DNA of 64,000 nt from Phycisphaerales bacterium (GTDB lineage: Bacteria > Planctomycetota > Phycisphaerae > Phycisphaerales > UBA1924). Below the pieces are notes generated by a model, which worked only from the letters and a program-made list of their open reading frames with translations, searched no databases and had not been told where the DNA came from. The DNA is taken from NCBI GenBank assembly GCA_020427395.1, contig JAGQON010000014.1, positions 32,861-96,860 of the forward strand, read 5' to 3'. Below are positions 7,037 through 16,262 of this stretch, in pieces. Each line of letters opens with the position of its first letter. The stretch's first letter is position 1. A program made the position numbers and the translations under genes.

Positions 7037-9463
7037 TCAGGGGCATCCTGCCTGATAATCCACCAGGAACGCCGACACATCGAAGAAGTTGAACGACCCG
7101 TCGCCGTTGTAATCCGGCAAGGTCTGGACGAACAGGCTCACATCGAAGAAGTTGAGCTCGCCGTCGCCGTTAAGGTCGGCGGGGCAGAGATTGGGTGTGG
7201 CCAGGTAGGTTCTGAACTGGCGATCGCTCTCACTCACCGAAACCAGATCCGGAGCCCCGTCGAGATTCACATCACTGATCGCAATGCTCTGTGAGTTGTA
7301 GCCGGGCAGCGGGATCAGGCGACCGAACTGGCGCGGGCTGACCTGGAGGAATACACCCGGGGTCTGGGTACCGGAACCCAACCCGTTGGAACCCATCGCG
7401 AGATCCGGCAAGCCATCGCTGTTCATATCCTCGATGAAGAGCTCGACCACTTCATTCCTGTATAAGTCGATCGACGCATCGAGCGTGCCATCCGATTGCA
7501 GATACATGACCGTGACGACCTGATTGGGGCGGTCGCTGAAGGCGATGTCGGTGTTGCCGTCGAGATCGAGATCGCCCGTCGTGATCCAGTACGGCGTCGC
7601 GCCGGGCTGTGAGCTGGGAAGTGACGGTCCCTCGCTGAATGTGCCGTCGCCGTTGTTCATAAAGAGGGCGATGCCGTTGTATTCGCCCGACCCGATCGCG
7701 AGATCGGGGAGCCCGTCGTGGTTGTAGTCCAGCACGCCGGGCTTGAGCCCCAGCGGGCTCAGCGCATCGACCTCGGCCCACAGGGTCAGATTCGGGCCGA
7801 CGCCACCGAGATAGATATCGACGCTCCCGTTGTTTTCCATCGCGGCGATATCATCGAGCCCGTCGTTGTTGAAGTCCGCGACCTCGAGCCCGAGGTACGG
7901 GCCTCGCTCATCGGTTGGGAAGGTCTGGCGGTTGCCGACGCTGCCATCTGGCATGACGCTCCAGACCCGCAGCCGATTCACGCCGTTGTCCGAGTTGATA
8001 ATCTCGGGCGTGCCGTCGCCGTCGAGATCGGCCTTGACCACCATGAACGCGTCGTTGGACGCGGTGATTCGGTCGAGTGAGCCGTCCTGGAGATCGAGAA
8101 TACGCATGTTGCCCGAGTTCGAGATGATGAACTCATCAAATCCGTCGCTGTCGAGATCGATGGGGAGGATATTGAGCGTGCCACTCACCGTCTCGAACGA
8201 TTCCATCCCGATCCGCGGCACACCCTGCACGCCCGACCGGTTTTCGATCACCCAGATGCTCCCGCCTGACGAACCGCTGTAGCCGTGCCAGATCAGATCT
8301 TCATCGCCGTCGTCATCGACATCGAACGAGGAGACGAGCGCCATGGGTGATTCATCAAATGTGGATTGGTCGTATTCGAAGTATGCGCGAGGCTGACCGG
8401 CGGCGAGATCCGCAACATACGGCGCGGCATCGGTCGGGTTATACATCACGCCGGGCTCGAACTCGGGCGCGATGCCCACGGGGAACAGGCCCAGGCGCAT
8501 CACGACCAGATCGGGCCCGCCGTCAGCGTCGAGGTCCCCGGTGATCAGCAGCGGCAGCGCCACTTCGTCCGTGTCGATCTCTTCGCTGCTGGCGCTGTTG
8601 AGCACAAAGTTGTACTCGCTGAACATGCGTTGCTCGCTGATGTTCGCCACAATCATGTCCATCGCCGGGTTCGAGTCGAGCTGACCAAACGCGGGGCGGT
8701 TGTCGGCGGCGATGCTTGGGTAACTACGCTGGATCTCGCGGGCGATACCCATCGAGCCTCCACCGGTTCCCTCGATAATCCAGAAGTGCTCTGTCTCCTG
8801 CGCGAAGAGCAGCAGATCCAGATCGCCGTCGCCGTCGTAATCCGCGGGGTCGTACATCGCGTTCTGCTCGCCGAGCCCGTTGAGGGCGATCGAGGAGAGC
8901 ATCCCCGTCGCGGACCACCGGATGTACACCACATCATCGCTCGTGTTGAAGCACAGCTCGTCTTTACCGTCTCCATCAAAGTCCGCAGCCTTGATCACCG
9001 GCGCGAAGGCGTCGCTGCCGTTGCCAAAGATCGTGTAATCAACCGCTATATCAAGATCCACATCGGGCTCTGCCTGGGGCGCATACACAATCGCATATCC
9101 GAATGTCGACTGCCGATACGCGATCTCGGGCTCCGCATCATCGTCGAACTGCCCCGCGACGATCGAGTTGTTAATATCAGTCTCATACGGCCCGTAGCGA
9201 GTGAAGTCCCCCTGCCCGTCGCCGATGAGCACCCATGCTCTCCGATCAAAGACATTCAAAAGAAGCAGATCACGCAACCCGTCATCGTTAAAATCGCCCA
9301 CCGTGTGCAGTGCGGCGAACTGATCGTCCGGGAGATCGATGCCCAATATCCCAGACCCCAGTGCCGACTCGTAGTCATACTGTGCCAGAGCGACGGCGGG
9401 CATGAGTCCGATCGAGACGGAGACAATCGCGAACTGAGTGGTGCAGACAGAACGAGAGCGCAT
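7037..9463 (-). CDS. FG-GAP/VCBS-repeat secreted protein with GC-type dockerin
   Basis: An 808-residue extracellular protein. A signal peptide (ending AVALAQ, residue 28) precedes about a dozen repeats of the form DFNDDGLRDLLLL, DYDGDGDLDLLLF or DLDLDGNTDIAF, the calcium-binding blade motif of FG-GAP/VCBS (integrin alpha-like) beta-propellers. The C-terminus has two dockerin-type repeats (DLNGDGELNFFDVSLF, DYNGDGSFNFFDVSAF) and ends GCP. A GGGGAG ribosome site lies six bases before the ATG. It shares strand and tail with the gene at 5972. The likely role is a surface adhesin or scaffold; the ligand cannot be told from sequence. Confidence 0.9.
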   Translation of the reverse strand: MRSRSVCTTQFAIVSVSIGLMPAVALAQYDYESALGSGILGIDLPDDQFAALHTVGDFNDDGLRDLLLLNVFDRRAWVLIGDGQGDFTRYGPYETDINNSIVAGQFDDDAEPEIAYRQSTFGYAIVYAPQAEPDVDLDIAVDYTIFGNGSDAFAPVIKAADFDGDGKDELCFNTSDDVVYIRWSATGMLSSIALNGLGEQNAMYDPADYDGDGDLDLLLFAQETEHFWIIEGTGGGSMGIAREIQRSYPSIAADNRPAFGQLDSNPAMDMIVANISEQRMFSEYNFVLNSASSEEIDTDEVALPLLITGDLDADGGPDLVVMRLGLFPVGIAPEFEPGVMYNPTDAAPYVADLAAGQPRAYFEYDQSTFDESPMALVSSFDVDDDGDEDLIWHGYSGSSGGSIWVIENRSGVQGVPRIGMESFETVSGTLNILPIDLDSDGFDEFIISNSGNMRILDLQDGSLDRITASNDAFMVVKADLDGDGTPEIINSDNGVNRLRVWSVMPDGSVGNRQTFPTDERGPYLGLEVADFNNDGLDDIAAMENNGSVDIYLGGVGPNLTLWAEVDALSPLGLKPGVLDYNHDGLPDLAIGSGEYNGIALFMNNGDGTFSEGPSLPSSQPGATPYWITTGDLDLDGNTDIAFSDRPNQVVTVMYLQSDGTLDASIDLYRNEVVELFIEDMNSDGLPDLAMGSNGLGSGTQTPGVFLQVSPRQFGRLIPLPGYNSQSIAISDVNLDGAPDLVSVSESDRQFRTYLATPNLCPADLNGDGELNFFDVSLFVQTLPDYNGDGSFNFFDVSAFLVDYQAGCP

Positions 9464-9550
9464 GGAAATCTCCCCATGTTGACATCATGATGAAACTGTA
9501 AGTCGGTCCCTGTTACATTGCTTTACGCAGATCAACCGGGCTGGATGCAT

Positions 9551-10663
9551 TCAATTTTGAGAAGCATCCGCCGGCGAGCCGGGCTTTCTGGCCAGCCAGC
9601 CGCCATGCGGGTCCGATTTGCTCCGCAAAGCCATCACAATAAGCAGGATACCCGCGATCAACGTCAGCCCGGAATATACCTGCCCACGGGTAATGGCCCC
9701 GAACTGCGACACACCCGTATCGGGGAGTCGGATGAGGTCCATCGGGATGCGCCCCAGCGCGTACACCACGCCGAACACGCCCGCGACCAGCCCCGGCTTG
9801 CGGGGCTTCATCGCCACGATCCAAACGCAGATGAATACCAGCAGCCCATCGAGCCCCGCCTGGATCAGCTGCGTCGGGTACCGAGCCGCAATCAGCGGCT
9901 CAAGCTGCGACTGCAGCTCATGGTTCCCCTGCTGGATCAGCGTCAGCACCCGCTCGTAGCCCTGCACCCAGTCGGTATCGCTGGGGAGCATGTGCATCAT
10001 CGAGATCTCAACGATCTCACGCATCTGCTCTGGGCTCTGGGCCAGCTTGTCGTCGGGCAGCGAGACGATCTCCTGCGGATAGCGCACCGCCCACCATGGC
10101 GCGTGCTCGCCGGGCGCGCTTACAACGGCGCCCAGCAGCTCGGCGTTGATGAAGTTCGCGATCCGACCGAACATCAGCCCCAGCGGGGTAAGCATCGCGG
10201 CCGTATCGAGCACCCGAATCGGCGAGGTCCGACCGATGATGCGTCCGGTCTCTTCTTTGAAGCCACGCGAGATCCGCCAGCAGGCGAGCGCCACGCCAAC
10301 AATCCCGCCGTGCGAGGCCATGCCGCCGCGGTTGATCGCGAACACCCCCCACCACGGCGCGTTGGAACTGAAATCCCACAGCAACGATGGCTCGTAGCCG
10401 ACCACATAGAACAAGCGACCGCCGATGAGCACGCCCAGGATCAGGTACATCATCGCATCCGCGGCCCGGCTCAGCGGGATATCCGTCGCGTTCCGCTTGG
10501 CCAGCATCCGCAGCAGCATGAACGCCACAAAGAATGCCAGCGCGTACGAAAGCCCGTACCAGCGGATGCCAAAGCTCCCACTGAATCGCACGGCGTAGGG
10601 TGAGAGGTCATGGAACCACCCGCCAAGGTCGGCACCGGTCTGGGCAAGCGTCAGCAGTTGCAT
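9551..10663 (-). CDS. lgt: Prolipoprotein diacylglyceryl transferase
   Basis: Inner-membrane enzyme that adds diacylglycerol to the lipobox cysteine of prolipoproteins, the first step of lipoprotein maturation. 370 residues with about seven hydrophobic helices; shows RWYGLSYALAF, MASHGGIVGV and the signature GRIANFINAELLG (residues 166-178, including the essential Arg167). It is longer than the usual ~290 residues, mostly through an extra hydrophilic loop (about 180-258) before the region equivalent to RHPSQLYE, which here reads RYPTQLIQ. The start overlaps the end of tatD by 13 bases, so the two are co-transcribed. The exopolysaccharide-locus lipoprotein at 33386 is a likely client. Confidence 0.93.
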   Translation of the reverse strand: MQLLTLAQTGADLGGWFHDLSPYAVRFSGSFGIRWYGLSYALAFFVAFMLLRMLAKRNATDIPLSRAADAMMYLILGVLIGGRLFYVVGYEPSLLWDFSSNAPWWGVFAINRGGMASHGGIVGVALACWRISRGFKEETGRIIGRTSPIRVLDTAAMLTPLGLMFGRIANFINAELLGAVVSAPGEHAPWWAVRYPQEIVSLPDDKLAQSPEQMREIVEISMMHMLPSDTDWVQGYERVLTLIQQGNHELQSQLEPLIAARYPTQLIQAGLDGLLVFICVWIVAMKPRKPGLVAGVFGVVYALGRIPMDLIRLPDTGVSQFGAITRGQVYSGLTLIAGILLIVMALRSKSDPHGGWLARKPGSPADASQN

Positions 10664-11475
10664 GGCGTCGCGATCACCTCCGGGTCGGGCTTGGGAACAG
10701 TGATGCCGAAGAACGCCTCGGTGTTCGCGTCGATCTGCTCATGAAAATCAGCGAACGCCTCACCGCGGATCTTGGCGACGAACTCGGCCGTGTACCGCGC
10801 GTAGGCGGGCGTGCAGGGCCAGGTTCCACGCTTGGGATCGGGCGAGAGGAACGGCGCATCCGTTTCGATCAGGATGCGGTCGCTCGGGACGATCTTGGCC
10901 GCCTCGGCGACATCGCGGGCGTTCTTGTAGGTCACCACGCCGGTAAACGAGATCATCGCGCCGAAGTCGAGCACCTTGCGGGCGTCCTCGGGGTTGCCCG
11001 TGAAGCAGTGAAAGACAAACCGCGAACGATCCAGCGTCGTCTCACGCAGGATCGGGAGCAGATCATCGAACGCCTCGCGGCAGTGGATCACGATCGGCAG
11101 ATCGATCCCGTCCGCCTTGCACGACTCGATGAACGCCAGCTCCTCGGCGAGAACCGGGTCCTGGATGCTCCGGGGCGGGTGCTCGTGCTTGTTGTCGAGC
11201 CCCAGCTCACCCCAGGCCACGCACTTGGGGTGCCTGGCGATCTCTCGGATGCTGGCCCAGTCGTGTGGTGTCTTGTCGCTGTATAAAGGATGCACACCGG
11301 CCGTGCACCAGACATGCTCATACTGCTCGGCCAGGCGCAGCTGATCGTGCGAATCCTGCGTCGTGCAGGCGATCGTGATCACCCCCATCACGCCCGCTTT
11401 CCGGGCCTCTGCGAGCGTTTCATCGAGGGTCTCGGCAAAATCCGGGAAGCACAGATGGGCATGGGTATCGATCAC
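10651..11475 (-). CDS. tatD: TatD-family metal-dependent DNase
   Basis: A 274-residue cytoplasmic TIM-barrel metallohydrolase of the TatD family (3'-5' exonuclease/DNA-fragment and quality-control nuclease). Visible metal and active-site motifs: DTHAHL near the N-terminus, WGELGLD, PIVIHCREA, FVFHCFTGN and LIETDAPFL. Length fits (about 260-270). The GTG start gives the conserved MIDTHAH beginning. No ribosome site is present; instead TATGAT lies five bases upstream. It overlaps lgt downstream and is divergent from nnrD with only 36 bases between start codons. Confidence 0.93.
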   Translation of the reverse strand: MIDTHAHLCFPDFAETLDETLAEARKAGVMGVITIACTTQDSHDQLRLAEQYEHVWCTAGVHPLYSDKTPHDWASIREIARHPKCVAWGELGLDNKHEHPPRSIQDPVLAEELAFIESCKADGIDLPIVIHCREAFDDLLPILRETTLDRSRFVFHCFTGNPEDARKVLDFGAMISFTGVVTYKNARDVAEAAKIVPSDRILIETDAPFLSPDPKRGTWPCTPAYARYTAEFVAKIRGEAFADFHEQIDANTEAFFGITVPKPDPEVIATPCNC

Positions 11476-11480
11476 GCGGG

Positions 11481-11486
11481 ATCATA
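11481..11486 (-). promoter_or_regulatory. Putative leaderless -10 box for tatD-lgt
   Basis: On the minus strand TATGAT is followed by five bases (CCCGC) and then the GTG start of tatD. No Shine-Dalgarno sequence fits. Confidence 0.45.
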
Positions 11487-11500
11487 GGGTCGCGCGTGCG

Positions 11501-11506
11501 AACAAT
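11501..11506 (+). promoter_or_regulatory. Putative leaderless -10 box for nnrD
   Basis: AACAAT followed by GCACC and the ATG at 11512. It is a weaker match than the opposing tatD box, but spacing and context are the same, and the 36-base gap leaves no room for a normal leader. Confidence 0.35.
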
Positions 11507-11511
11507 GCACC

Positions 11512-12444
11512 ATGAGCACCGATCGCATCGAATCACTCCCCCCGCTCCCCCACCGCCCGGACGACGGACACAAGGGCACCTTCGGCACCGTCGCCGTCGT
11601 GGGCGGCTGCGCGGGCATGCACCGCGACGATGAGTTCCAGCCCACCATGCTCGGCGCCACCGCGCTCGCCGCGATGGGCGCGATCCGCAGCGGCTGCGGG
11701 CTCGTCAAGATCGCGGCACCATCGCCCATCATCGAGCACACCCTCACGCTCGCACCCTTCGCGACGGGATACGGGCTGGAGACCGACCACGCCCGATCCA
11801 TCAACGCCTCGCACGCCGCCCCCATCCTCGATGAACTTACCCGCACCTGTTCCGTCGTCGTTGCGGGGATGGGCATGGGCAGCGCCCACTGCGTCGCCCA
11901 GATCATCGTGCGTCTGCTCAATCAGGAGATGGTCCCGGTCGTCATCGACGCCGACGGGCTCAACGCGATGTCATCGCTCCCGGAGTTTGACCGCGAGATC
12001 CGCGCCAACGCCGTCCTCACACCGCACCCGGGCGAAGCACGCCGGTTGATGCAATCCCTCGCCATCGACGGCGACCCGGCCGGTGATGCATCCCAGCGCA
12101 TCGACGCCTGCACCCGCATTGCCCAGCGTCTGGGCTGCGTGGTCGTGCTCAAGGGCAAGGGCACGGTCGTGAGCGATGGACACCGCGTGTGGGTCTGCGA
12201 GCGTGGCTCGCCGGCGCTGGCCGCCGGCGGCACGGGCGATGTCCTCGCCGGCATCATCGCCTCCATCATCGCCCAGACGCGTGACGCGGAGGGCTTCGAT
12301 CTTCTGCTCGCGGCCTCCGTGGGCGTGCAGGCCCACGCGATCGCGGGTGAACGCTGGGCCGACATCCACGGCGGCGATGGCGGGCTCATCGCCAGTGAAC
12401 TCACTGAACTGCTCCCAGCCGTGATCACCTCCCTCCGCGCCTGA
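11512..12444 (+). CDS. nnrD: ADP-dependent NAD(P)H-hydrate dehydratase
   Basis: A 310-residue ribokinase-fold enzyme that repairs hydrated NADH/NADPH. Visible: GTVAVVGGCAGMHRDD near the N-terminus, the substrate-site run AMGAIRSGCGLVKIA, VVAGMGMGS, VIDADGLNAM, AVLTPHPGEARRLM and the nucleotide/catalytic motif AAGGTGDVLAGIIASI. Many bacteria carry an epimerase (NnrE) domain fused upstream; here only the dehydratase half is present and no epimerase is in the window. No ribosome site lies before the ATG; an AACAAT box sits five bases upstream. Housekeeping metabolite repair. Confidence 0.92.
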   Translation: MSTDRIESLPPLPHRPDDGHKGTFGTVAVVGGCAGMHRDDEFQPTMLGATALAAMGAIRSGCGLVKIAAPSPIIEHTLTLAPFATGYGLETDHARSINASHAAPILDELTRTCSVVVAGMGMGSAHCVAQIIVRLLNQEMVPVVIDADGLNAMSSLPEFDREIRANAVLTPHPGEARRLMQSLAIDGDPAGDASQRIDACTRIAQRLGCVVVLKGKGTVVSDGHRVWVCERGSPALAAGGTGDVLAGIIASIIAQTRDAEGFDLLLAASVGVQAHAIAGERWADIHGGDGGLIASELTELLPAVITSLRA

Positions 12445-12505
12445 CGAACCAGAACCGCACGCATACGCTCTCATTGCACCAATCGACCCATCAGGAAGGA
12501 CCGGC

Positions 12506-13867
12506 ATGCCCTACGCCATCGACGAGACACACGACCCGAACCTCAAGTCATGGGTCGAGAGCGCCAACGACCCGCAAAGCGATTTCCCGATTCAGAACCT
12601 GCCGCTTTGCGTACCTCGCGGCACAGAGTTCGGGGCGATACTTCCGGCATGCACGCGTATCGGTGATTATCTCGTCGATCTCGAAGCGCTGAGTGACTCT
12701 GATCTCCTTGACGAGACGCTGAGTGGACCTGATTGGGATCACTACGGGACATGGGAGCCTGAGCGTCGCCTCGCTCTCCGCAAGCGACTCAGTGAGTTGT
12801 TTAGCGAAGGCAATCCCGAGCTGCGTGACAACGAAGCATTGCGTGGACGCGTCATGATTCCTATGGGTGACTATGAGTTCGAGGTGCCTTTCTATGCCCA
12901 GGACTACACGGACTTCTACGCCTCCATCAACCACGCCACCAATGTCGGCTCCATGTTCCGCCCCGACAACCCGCTGCTGCCCAACTACAAGCACATCCCC
13001 ATCGGCTACCACGGGCGCGCCTCGTCGATCGTCCCATCGGGCACGCACATCAAACGCCCCATCGGGCAGCAGGCACCCGCGGAAGATGGCGGGCAGCCGG
13101 CGTTCGGGCCGTGCAAGCTGCTTGACTACGAGATGGAGATGGGCGCGATCATCGGGCGCGGCAACAAGCTGGGCGAGTCGATCTCGATCGAGGAGGCCGA
13201 GGACCACATCCTGGGCATGTGCATCCTCAACGACTGGTCGGCCCGCGACCTGCAGAAGTGGGAGTATGTCCCGCTGGGGCCGTTCCTGGCCAAGAACTTC
13301 GCGAGCACCGTGTCGCCCTACATCGTGACGATGGAGGCCCTCGCCCCGTTCCGCTGCGCCGTTGCGGTCCGCCCCGAGGGCGACCCGCAGCCGCTGCCCT
13401 ACATGGACAGCGCCACCAACCGCGAATCGGGCGGCTTCGATATCACCCTCGAGGTCTGGCTCGCCTCCGCCCAGATGCGTGAGCAGGGCATGGAGCCCAT
13501 CCGCCTGAGCAAGGGCAACTTCCGCGACATGTACTGGACCATCGCCCAGATGGTGACCCACCACACCGTGAACGGCTGCAACCTCAACCCCGGCGACCTG
13601 CTGGGCTCGGGTACCGTCTCGGGCACCACCCGCGACTCCCGCGGCAGCCTGTTGGAACTCACCTGGGACGGCGACCCGTTCGCCAACCCCCCCGTCCTCG
13701 TCCCCGGCACGCAGCGGACGCCCATTGTCCTGCCCACGGGCGAGGAACGCAAGTTCATCGCCGACGGCGACGAGATCATCATGAAGGCGTACTGCGAGCG
13801 AGAGGGTTATCGGCGGATCGGCTTCGGCGAGTGCCGGGGCATCATCGAGCCCGCGCATAGCAGTTAG
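12506..13867 (+). CDS. fahA: Fumarylacetoacetase
   Basis: A 453-residue hydrolase that splits fumarylacetoacetate to fumarate and acetoacetate, the last step of tyrosine/homogentisate breakdown. It has the N-terminal small domain and the C-terminal FAH fold with metal and catalytic motifs: FYASINHATNVGSMFRP, IPIGYHGRASSIVPSG, the DYEMEMGAIIG metal ligands, NDWSARDLQKWEY, and GSGTVSGTTRDSRGSLLEL. Length fits the two-domain (eukaryote-like) enzyme. AAGGA lies before the ATG. No other tyrosine-pathway gene is adjacent, so the pathway is inferred only from the enzyme family. Confidence 0.95.
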   Translation: MPYAIDETHDPNLKSWVESANDPQSDFPIQNLPLCVPRGTEFGAILPACTRIGDYLVDLEALSDSDLLDETLSGPDWDHYGTWEPERRLALRKRLSELFSEGNPELRDNEALRGRVMIPMGDYEFEVPFYAQDYTDFYASINHATNVGSMFRPDNPLLPNYKHIPIGYHGRASSIVPSGTHIKRPIGQQAPAEDGGQPAFGPCKLLDYEMEMGAIIGRGNKLGESISIEEAEDHILGMCILNDWSARDLQKWEYVPLGPFLAKNFASTVSPYIVTMEALAPFRCAVAVRPEGDPQPLPYMDSATNRESGGFDITLEVWLASAQMREQGMEPIRLSKGNFRDMYWTIAQMVTHHTVNGCNLNPGDLLGSGTVSGTTRDSRGSLLELTWDGDPFANPPVLVPGTQRTPIVLPTGEERKFIADGDEIIMKAYCEREGYRRIGFGECRGIIEPAHSS

Positions 13868-13903
13868 TTGGAAAAACTTATAACTCACCTTCTTGTCTTT
13901 ATT

Positions 13904-13925
13904 GGGGCTTTAGCCCCGGTTTTAG
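13904..13925 (+). terminator. Short hairpin after fahA
   Basis: GGGGC (13904-13908), loop TTTA, GCCCC (13913-13917), then GGTTTTAG. Short stem and interrupted T tract; a weak terminator at best. Confidence 0.4.
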
Positions 13926-13996
13926 GGATTTCCGTTTGCGCCGATCCTCCAGCTGATGCATGATCTTCCCAGTGCCGATCGATAAGTGTTCCGATC

Positions 13997-15103
13997 GTGC
14001 GCGAGGGCTCTGCGTTGTCTCATCATGAATCAACATCTCGCAGAAAAGAGCTGGAGCGACTGAAATCACTCCAGTCGATGCAGATCCTGCAGACACCCAT
14101 CGAGCAGCGCTACGAGCAGATCACCGAGCTGCTCTGCACGATGTTCGATGTGCCGGTGAGCGCCCTGTCATTTGTTGATCGCCACCGCCAGTGGTTCAAG
14201 TCGATCCAGGGGCTCAAGGTTGAGCAGACGCTGCGGAGCATCGCCTTCTGCCAGCGAACGGTCAGTCTTAACCGCGTTACCGTTGTCCCCGACGCCCGCT
14301 TCGACGAGCACTTCGGCAACAGCGAGCTGGTGACGGGCGACCCGGGCATCGTGTTCTATGCCGGCGCGCCGGTGCACGCCCCCGACGGGCAGCCCGTCGC
14401 ATCGCTGTGCATCATCGGCTTTGAGCCGCGCTCGCTCGATGAGCGAGAGATCACGCTGCTCCGCCAGATGGCCCTGCTCACCGAGATGCTGCTCCACACA
14501 CCCCGCGCCTCGCGCACCGAAGAGAGCATGCTCGCGCACATCGGCGAGAGCTGGCGATCGGTCATGATCGACCCGCTCACCCGTGTCTGGAACGCCGAGG
14601 GCATCAAGATGCTTATCCAGGAATCGGTCGACCAGGCCGAGGACGAGCGGGAGCGCGTCGGCATCGCCATGCTGGAGCTCACCGGTCTCGACAGCTACCG
14701 GCAGCGGTTTGGGCACCCGGGCTGCGACGAGTTGATCGTCCGCTTCACGCGGGCCGCGCTCAAGTCCATGAAGGCCTTCGATTCCATCGGACGCCTCCGC
14801 GGTGGTGAGTTCGGAATCCTGATGAACCGGGTCTGCAGCCGCGACGACCTCTATGACCGTTCCGTCATGCTCCAGATGATCGCCGACGATCTCACATCGG
14901 CCCACACCGATCCCCCGCTGCGGATCGGTGCCCGCATCGCCAGCGTCCTGGTTCATCCAAACCACACCACCAGCGCCGCCCAGGCGATGGAACAGGTCGA
15001 GTGCATGCTTGCCAGCACACCGGGATCAGCCGGATCGCTTCCGCTCATGGCCGAGTCCGACATCGTGCCCGGCTCATTCATCCGCCATCACGACGCGGCC
15101 TGA
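13997..15103 (+). CDS. GAF sensor with degenerate GGDEF domain
   Basis: A 368-residue cytoplasmic protein. Residues about 15-170 match the GAF domain of soluble sensors (IEQRYEQITELLCTMFDV, SFVDRHRQWFKSIQG, IVFYAGAPVHAPDGQPVASL). Residues about 185-345 are GGDEF-like (DPLTRVWNAEGIKMLI), but the signature reads RGGEF (268-272) rather than GGDEF and the metal-binding DxD segment is replaced (LELTGLDSYRQRFGH). I infer it no longer makes cyclic di-GMP and may act as a receptor or partner. The GTG start is uncertain; there is no clear ribosome site. Its end overlaps the convergent trhO by 16 bases. Confidence 0.85.
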   Translation: MREGSALSHHESTSRRKELERLKSLQSMQILQTPIEQRYEQITELLCTMFDVPVSALSFVDRHRQWFKSIQGLKVEQTLRSIAFCQRTVSLNRVTVVPDARFDEHFGNSELVTGDPGIVFYAGAPVHAPDGQPVASLCIIGFEPRSLDEREITLLRQMALLTEMLLHTPRASRTEESMLAHIGESWRSVMIDPLTRVWNAEGIKMLIQESVDQAEDERERVGIAMLELTGLDSYRQRFGHPGCDELIVRFTRAALKSMKAFDSIGRLRGGEFGILMNRVCSRDDLYDRSVMLQMIADDLTSAHTDPPLRIGARIASVLVHPNHTTSAAQAMEQVECMLASTPGSAGSLPLMAESDIVPGSFIRHHDAA

Positions 15104-15948
15104 GCATCGGCGCACTTGGGGCAACGCTCGCCAGCAATAAACTCGGGCGCACACCGCAGCTTCGTCGTCAGCGCATGACCGCAGCCCGGGCAAAACTTCG
15201 CACTGTCCGAGGGGTTGAGGTCGTGATCGACCCCGACCCGTTCATCGAAGACATAGCAATCACCCCTCCACAGGCTCTGCTCGCGAGGCACATCCTCGAG
15301 ATACTTGAGGATGCCACCCTCGAGGTGATAGACCTCTTCGAAGCCTTGCTCGATCATCCAGGCCGTGGACTTCTCGCAGCGGATCCCACCGGTACAGAAC
15401 ATCGCGACCTTCTTGTGCTGAGTGGGGTCGTAGTGCTTCTCTACGAACTCTGGCAGATCGCGGAAACGCTTGATCTTTGGATCAACCGCCCCCTCGAAGG
15501 TCCCCGCGTGCACCTCGTAGTCGTTGCGGGTATCGATGAGCACCACCTCGGGATCGGAGATCAGCGCGTTCCAATCGCGGGGCTTGACATAGGTGCCGAC
15601 CCGCTGGTTCGGATCAACATCCGGCCCCAGATTGATCAGCGTCGGTTTCACCTTCACCTTGGCCCGGTTGAACACATGCCCCGGCGCATGCGAGGTCTTG
15701 TGCATCAGATCATCCAGCCCGGCGTGCCCCCGCACGATCGCGAGGATCTCCCTCACCGCATTGGGCGTGCCGGAGATCGTCCCGTTGATCCCCTCGGGCG
15801 CTATCAGGATCGTGCCCATGACATCGCGATCGAGCATCTGCTGCTTGAGGGCGGGTGCCCAGTCATCGCAGTCGTCGATAGGTACGAACTTATAGAAAGC
15901 CGCGATGTCGTAGACACCCTCGCGTGCTGGCGCGTGCGATTCGCTCAT
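15088..15948 (-). CDS. trhO: tRNA uridine(34) hydroxylase, rhodanese family
   Basis: A 286-residue protein of the YceA/TrhO family, which hydroxylates U34 in tRNA wobble positions (an oxygen-dependent route to ho5U). Order: N-terminal acylphosphatase-like domain (YDIAAFYKFVPI, GTILIAPEGINGTISG), a rhodanese domain with VVLIDTRNDYEVHAGTFEGA and active-site Cys in MFCTGGIRCEKS, then a C-terminal four-cysteine cluster (CPGCGH...RCPKC) that could bind zinc. The start at 15948 is chosen for a GGAG site nine bases upstream; longer frames would run into the tRNA gene. tRNA-Ala(UGC), a known type of ho5U34-derivative carrier, lies just upstream. Confidence 0.92.
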   Translation of the reverse strand: MSESHAPAREGVYDIAAFYKFVPIDDCDDWAPALKQQMLDRDVMGTILIAPEGINGTISGTPNAVREILAIVRGHAGLDDLMHKTSHAPGHVFNRAKVKVKPTLINLGPDVDPNQRVGTYVKPRDWNALISDPEVVLIDTRNDYEVHAGTFEGAVDPKIKRFRDLPEFVEKHYDPTQHKKVAMFCTGGIRCEKSTAWMIEQGFEEVYHLEGGILKYLEDVPREQSLWRGDCYVFDERVGVDHDLNPSDSAKFCPGCGHALTTKLRCAPEFIAGERCPKCADAQAAS

Positions 15949-16049
15949 TGTGGATTGCTCCATGCTCGACGCGTCGTGTGCTCGCTCCATCGGGGACAAA
16001 CCGACAAGACCGGGCAGACTCGCGGAGCGCGGGTCGCATGATTGAAAAG

Positions 16050-16122
16050 TGGAGGACAGGGGACTCGAACCCCTAACTTCCAGCTTGCAAAGCTGGCACT
16101 CTACCAATTGAGTTAGTCCCCC
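16050..16122 (-). tRNA. tRNA-Ala (anticodon UGC)
   Basis: 73 bases fold as a full cloverleaf: acceptor GGGGGAC/GTCCTCC, D arm with ATTGGTAGAG, anticodon stem CCAGC/GCTGG around loop TTTGCAA (anticodon TGC), and T arm AGGGG-TTCGAGT-CCCCT. The discriminator base is A. The 3' CCA is not encoded, so it must be added enzymatically. A short T run follows on the minus strand. Confidence 0.97.
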
Positions 16123-16262
16123 GAAGGGATCATCAACATCGGCTGATGACGGGGGCAACTGTAGCCACCTCACCCGCCTCAGGCGAGCGGATGTCGAACC
16201 CGGTATCATCCAATCGGCACCCCCAGAATCATTCATCAAGCCCGATAAACAAGGACTCCCCG

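Noticed and set aside
5985..7190. Short similar DNA segments at the ends of two neighbouring genes, first taken as a repeat element
   Set aside because: They encode the dockerin-like tails; the similarity is protein-level homology, not a mobile repeat.
5972..9463. Cellulosome interpretation of the dockerin proteins
   Set aside because: No cohesin or cellulase domains are present, and GC-ending dockerins in this group are more likely anchoring tails.
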